Source: an uncultured Streptococcus sp.
Lineage (GTDB): Bacteria; Bacillota; Bacilli; Lactobacillales; Streptococcaceae
DNA: 12,657 nucleotides
NCBI RefSeq assembly: GCF_943912555.1
Contig: NZ_CALTUR010000048.1
Coordinates: 1-12,657, forward strand
Direction of reading: 5' to 3'
Shown piece by piece: positions 9,688 through 12,657 of the stretch (the first letter of the stretch is position 1; each line of letters starts with the position of its first letter). The translations under genes were made by a program, and so were the position numbers. The notes below the pieces were generated by a model. That model was not told the DNA's origin. It ran no database searches and saw nothing but the letters and a program-made list of their open reading frames with translations.

Positions 9688-10994
9688 GTAAAGAAAATCC
9701 TTTGAGCCATCACGAGCAGTTGCGTTATGACTATCTTTTTAAGAACATTCATTACCTCAATGAGCGAGAGAAAAAAGAGTTTGCTTACCTACAAGGTAAG
9801 TTAAATATGGCTAGTGGTAGCGAAGTTTCTCCAGAAATTCATAATGAAAATCACGATATGGAAGAGTCTTTCATGGAACCAATCAATCAGTCTCCTCTTC
9901 CATCCTATGGTAACCGTAGTCGTGCAAAAAAATACCAGAAAAGTCATTCTCTTCCAAAGGTTAAGTCCAAAAAACGCAAGATTCGTTGGGGGCGTATTTT
10001 TGCAGGATTGCTTGCCCTTCTGGCCTGTGTCGGTTTTGGCATGATTTTTATGTTCCTAAAAGGGTATTCAAATGCTGATCCAAACAAACCTGCCAATGCT
10101 AAGGCAGCTCAAGTAGAAGTCTTTAATGGTCAAGATACCAGAGATGGAGTTAATATTTTGATTATGGGGACGGATGGACGAATTGGCCAAAACAGTGCTG
10201 AAACGAGAACAGACTCTATTATGGTCCTAAACGTTGGCGGCTCAGATAAGAAAATTAAGTTGGTAAGCTTCATGCGTGACAATTTGGTTTATATAGACGG
10301 TTATAGCCAAGTGATTAACGGTAGAAAGCAGTCCGATAACAAATTAAATGTAGCCTATGAGTTAGGAGAACAAGAGGGGCAAAAAGGGGCAGAAATGGTT
10401 CGCCAAGTCTTGAAAGATAATTTTGACTTGGACATTAAGTACTATGCTTTGGTAGACTTCCAGGCCTTTGCAACAGCGATTGACACGCTTTTCCCTGATG
10501 GTGTGACAATTGATGCCCAATTTTCAACATTGAATGGGCGTCCATTAACAGAAGCTACAGTCGGAGATGATTTGCATGCTACTGAGACTGAGTCTCCAAC
10601 CCAAACCATCAAAGTCGGAAAACAGCAGATGAATGGTTCGACTTTGCTCAATTATGCTCGCTTCCGTGATGATGATGAAGGCGATTACGGTCGTACCAAG
10701 AGACAACAGCAAGTTTTGACAGCTGTTCTGCAACAACTCAAGGATCCAACTAAACTCTTTACTGGATCAGAAGCACTTGGTAAGGTCTTTGGCATGACCT
10801 CTACGAATGTTCCTTATAGTTTCCTACTGACCAATGGCTTATCCTTCCTAGATGGAGCGCAAAATGGCATTGAGAGATTAACAGTTCCAGAATTAGGTGA
10901 TTGGGTCGATGCCTATGATGTCTATGGAGGCTTGGGCTTGCTGGTTGATCAAAATAAATATCAGAATAAATTATCTCAGATGGGCTTGAGATAA
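9684..10994 (+). CDS. psr: LytR-CpsA-Psr (LCP) family wall-polymer ligase
   Basis: LCP proteins transfer polyprenyl-linked polymers such as teichoic acid to peptidoglycan outside the membrane. This 436-residue protein has a long cytoplasmic N-terminus (about 1-103) with a charged helical start (HHEQLRYDYLFKNIHYLNER, 9-28) and a basic stretch (KVKSKKRKIRWGR) just before one membrane helix (about 105-126). The extracellular LCP domain follows from about 153: NILIMGTDGR (157-166), RTDSIMVL with Arg175 and Asp177, FMRDN with Arg198 and Asp199, NKLNVAYELG, and NYARFRDDDEGDYGRTKRQQ (323-342), which holds the arginines and aspartates that bind the pyrophosphate lipid. No second catalytic domain is present. 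The start overlaps pheA (ATGA) and has AGGAG upstream. The symbol psr follows pneumococcal usage; the exact polymer is not shown by the sequence. Confidence 0.9.
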   Translation: MSKENPLSHHEQLRYDYLFKNIHYLNEREKKEFAYLQGKLNMASGSEVSPEIHNENHDMEESFMEPINQSPLPSYGNRSRAKKYQKSHSLPKVKSKKRKIRWGRIFAGLLALLACVGFGMIFMFLKGYSNADPNKPANAKAAQVEVFNGQDTRDGVNILIMGTDGRIGQNSAETRTDSIMVLNVGGSDKKIKLVSFMRDNLVYIDGYSQVINGRKQSDNKLNVAYELGEQEGQKGAEMVRQVLKDNFDLDIKYYALVDFQAFATAIDTLFPDGVTIDAQFSTLNGRPLTEATVGDDLHATETESPTQTIKVGKQQMNGSTLLNYARFRDDDEGDYGRTKRQQQVLTAVLQQLKDPTKLFTGSEALGKVFGMTSTNVPYSFLLTNGLSFLDGAQNGIERLTVPELGDWVDAYDVYGGLGLLVDQNKYQNKLSQMGLR

Positions 10995-11007
10995 AATAAG
11001 ATAGGAG

Positions 11008-11055
11008 AATCAAAGTTTGAAGGCTATTTATCTAGCAATCAAGCTTTGATTTTTT
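11008..11055 (+). terminator. Intrinsic terminator ending the aromatic operon
   Basis: AATCAAAGTTTGA (11008-11020) pairs with TCAAGCTTTGATT (11039-11051) through 13 pairs including one G-U. Inside the loop GCTA (11023-11026) and TAGC (11033-11036) can also pair. A run of six T (11050-11055) follows. It starts 13 bases after the psr stop. Confidence 0.9.
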
Positions 11056-11087
11056 ACAGTCTGCAATAGATTTTCACCCCTTATTTG

Positions 11088-11096
11088 TGGTATAAT
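11088..11096 (+). promoter_or_regulatory. Extended -10 promoter for the licD-like gene
   Basis: TGGTATAAT is a perfect extended -10 element. The -35 region is poor (TTTTCA at 11071-11076 is too close, AGATTT at 11068-11073 is well spaced but weak), as is often tolerated with an extended -10. Transcription should begin near 11103, giving a leader of about 17 bases. Confidence 0.75.
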
Positions 11097-11119
11097 GAAA
11101 CGATACGATAGAAAGAATA

Positions 11120-11965
11120 ATGAACAATATGACTGATTTAAAAGCAATTCAGGCTCGAAGTCTGGAGATGGCTGAATATTTTGTGAATTTTTGTAAAGAA
11201 CATGATTTGCTTTGCTATCTCTGTGGGGGAGGTGCTATTGGTGCCCTTCGAAACAAGGGTTTCATTCCTTGGGACGACGACCTAGACTTTTTTATGCCCC
11301 GTAAGGACTATGAAAAATTGGCAGCATTATGGCCTCGTTATGCAGATGAGCGTTATTTCTTGTCAAAGAGTAACAAGGATTTTGTCGATCGTAATCTTTT
11401 TATTACCATTCGTGACAAGGAAACCACTTGTATCAAACCTTACCAGCAAGATTTGAATTTGCCACATGGTCTGGCCTTGGATGTCTTGCCTTTGGATTAT
11501 TATCCGAAAAATCCAGCTGAGCGGAAAAAACAGGTTCGTTGGGCACTGATTTATTCTCTTTTTTGTGCGCAAACTATTCCAGAAAAGCATGGTGCACTTA
11601 TGAAATGGGGAAGCCGAATCTTACTGGGTTTGACGCCAAAATCTCTCCGTTATCGCATTTGGAAAAAAGCTGAGAAAGAAATGACCAAGTATGATTTGGC
11701 TGAGAGCGATGGAATCACGGAACTATGCTCGGGTCCTGGCTACATGAGAAACAAGTACCCAATCGCATCTTTTGAGGATAATCTTTTCTTGCCCTTTGAA
11801 GGAACAGAGATGCCTATTCCAGTTGGCTACGATGCCTATCTTAGTACTGCTTTTGGGGATTATATGACGCCACCACCAGCAGACAAGCAGCTACCACATC
11901 ATGATGCTGTCATCGCTGATATGGATAAGTCTTATACAGAGTACAAGGGAGAATATGGTGCATGA
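11120..11965 (+). CDS. licD3: LicD-family phosphotransferase, probably teichoic acid synthesis (LicD3-like)
   Basis: LicD proteins move a phospho-alditol or phosphocholine group from a CDP donor to a glycan. The 281-residue sequence has the family core CYLCGGGAIGALRNKGF (32-48) followed by IPWDDDLDF (49-57), whose aspartates (Asp52-54, Asp56) are expected to bind the metal and nucleotide. No signal peptide or clear membrane helix is present, so it should act at the cytoplasmic face. In pneumococcus a LicD paralogue called LicD3 lies next to psr and beside glycosyltransferases and has been assigned to teichoic acid repeat assembly; I give the symbol from that context. Whether it transfers ribitol phosphate or choline phosphate is not decided by the sequence. 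Ribosome binding is weak at ATG 11120 (GAAAGAA); ATG 11129 is an alternative. The stop overlaps the next gene. Confidence 0.8.
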   Translation: MNNMTDLKAIQARSLEMAEYFVNFCKEHDLLCYLCGGGAIGALRNKGFIPWDDDLDFFMPRKDYEKLAALWPRYADERYFLSKSNKDFVDRNLFITIRDKETTCIKPYQQDLNLPHGLALDVLPLDYYPKNPAERKKQVRWALIYSLFCAQTIPEKHGALMKWGSRILLGLTPKSLRYRIWKKAEKEMTKYDLAESDGITELCSGPGYMRNKYPIASFEDNLFLPFEGTEMPIPVGYDAYLSTAFGDYMTPPPADKQLPHHDAVIADMDKSYTEYKGEYGA

Positions 11966-12657
11966 TGGGAGAAAAAATTAGCGTTATCGTTCCAGTTTAC
12001 AATGTAGAAGCCTATCTGGAACGATGTGTGGAGTCAATTCTTCATCAGACTTATACCAATTTTGAACTAATCCTAATAAATGATGGGTCTACTGATTCTA
12101 GTCGACAAATCTGTGATCATTTAGCAAATCAGTATGAAAATATCAAGGTTTACCATATCGAAAATGCTGGTGTTTCTAATGCCAGAAATGTTGGAATTCA
12201 GCTAGCGACAGGTGCTTGGATAACTTTTGTTGATAGCGATGATTTCGTCACCAAGGATTACCTAGCTACTTTAGCTAGTGCAGTTGAGGGAGGAAATGTA
12301 GGTTTTGTGATTGCTCCTCTACACCATATCAAAAATGGAATAGTGACAGATTTACCCCCGTATTCTGGTAGAAAAGAACTTTGGTCAACAGAAGAAACCA
12401 TGAAAGAATTACTGATGACCACTAAGACATCATTCTTTCCAGTCGCAAAACTATTTAAGAGAGACCTGCTGGTAGATGAGAAATTTAATACAGACTACCA
12501 TCTAGCTGAAGATGCCTTGTTTTTAACGGAATTGCTACTAAAGACAAGATGCAGTAGCGTATTTATTGACAAACCAATTTATTATTATGATCATCGTGAG
12601 GGAAGTGCGACAACATCTGTTAATCGGTATGTATTTGATACGATAAAAGTTTATATG
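11962..12657 (+). CDS. Family 2 glycosyltransferase (3' partial), probably teichoic acid synthesis
   Basis: The frame is open from ATG 11962 to the end of the window (232 codons), so the C-terminus is missing. The GT2 GT-A fold is clear: ISVIVPVYN (6-14), NDGSTDSS (40-47) for the nucleotide sugar, GVSNARNVG, the metal-binding DSDD (91-94), and AED (182-184), whose acidic residues are the likely catalytic base region. It probably transfers a hexose or HexNAc to a lipid-linked acceptor at the inner membrane face. The sugar cannot be told from this. The start forms an ATGA overlap with the licD-like gene and has AAGGGAG ten bases upstream; ATG 11965 is next. The tight pairing with licD and the neighbouring LCP gene suggest teichoic acid repeat assembly. 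Confidence 0.88.
   Translation, partial: MMGEKISVIVPVYNVEAYLERCVESILHQTYTNFELILINDGSTDSSRQICDHLANQYENIKVYHIENAGVSNARNVGIQLATGAWITFVDSDDFVTKDYLATLASAVEGGNVGFVIAPLHHIKNGIVTDLPPYSGRKELWSTEETMKELLMTTKTSFFPVAKLFKRDLLVDEKFNTDYHLAEDALFLTELLLKTRCSSVFIDKPIYYYDHREGSATTSVNRYVFDTIKVYM

Overview
The window looks like chromosomal DNA of a Streptococcus of the mitis/pneumoniae group. The evidence is the gene order (rRNA methyltransferase, aroD, aroE, aroB, aroC, tyrA, a YheA-like gene, aroA, aroK, pheA, psr/LCP, licD-type gene, GT2), extended -10 promoters (TGnTATAAT), short AGGAG ribosome binding sites, moderate-to-low G+C, and a RUP-type small repeat typical of pneumococcus and its relatives. The species assignment is inference; no search was run.

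Layout. Positions 1-135 may hold the tail of an unidentified AT-rich membrane gene. Positions 136-557 are non-coding and hold a RUP-like repeat (279-383), a second partial copy of its right end (385-425), a bidirectional hairpin terminator (about 433-464), a possible minus-strand promoter (508-516) and the strong plus-strand promoter of the main operon (558-586). From 594 to 10994 there are eleven genes on the plus strand, packed with overlaps of 4-11 bases or gaps under 20 bases, except for one 90-base gap before aroA that holds a hairpin terminator and an extended -10 element. A hairpin terminator (11008-11055) closes this run. A new promoter at 11088-11096 drives a LicD-family gene, overlapped by a family 2 glycosyltransferase gene that runs off the end of the window.

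How the genes work together. AroD, AroE, AroB, AroK, AroA and AroC supply every step from DAHP to chorismate. The DAHP synthase itself is not in the window. TyrA and PheA then take prephenate towards tyrosine and phenylalanine, each with a C-terminal ACT-type domain suited to feedback control. Psr is an LCP-family enzyme that attaches wall polymers outside the cell. The LicD/GT2 pair looks like teichoic acid biosynthesis, so the 3' part of the window is a cell-wall polymer region next to the aromatic amino acid operon.

Overall this is a conserved housekeeping region and I see no new defence, mobile or biosynthetic system. The points most worth a second look are a predicted leaderless mRNA at the head of the operon, a complete lack of cysteine in the RlmI-like methyltransferase, the terminator/promoter island before aroA, a hairpin sequestering the aroB ribosome binding site, and a possible short minus-strand RNA upstream of the operon.
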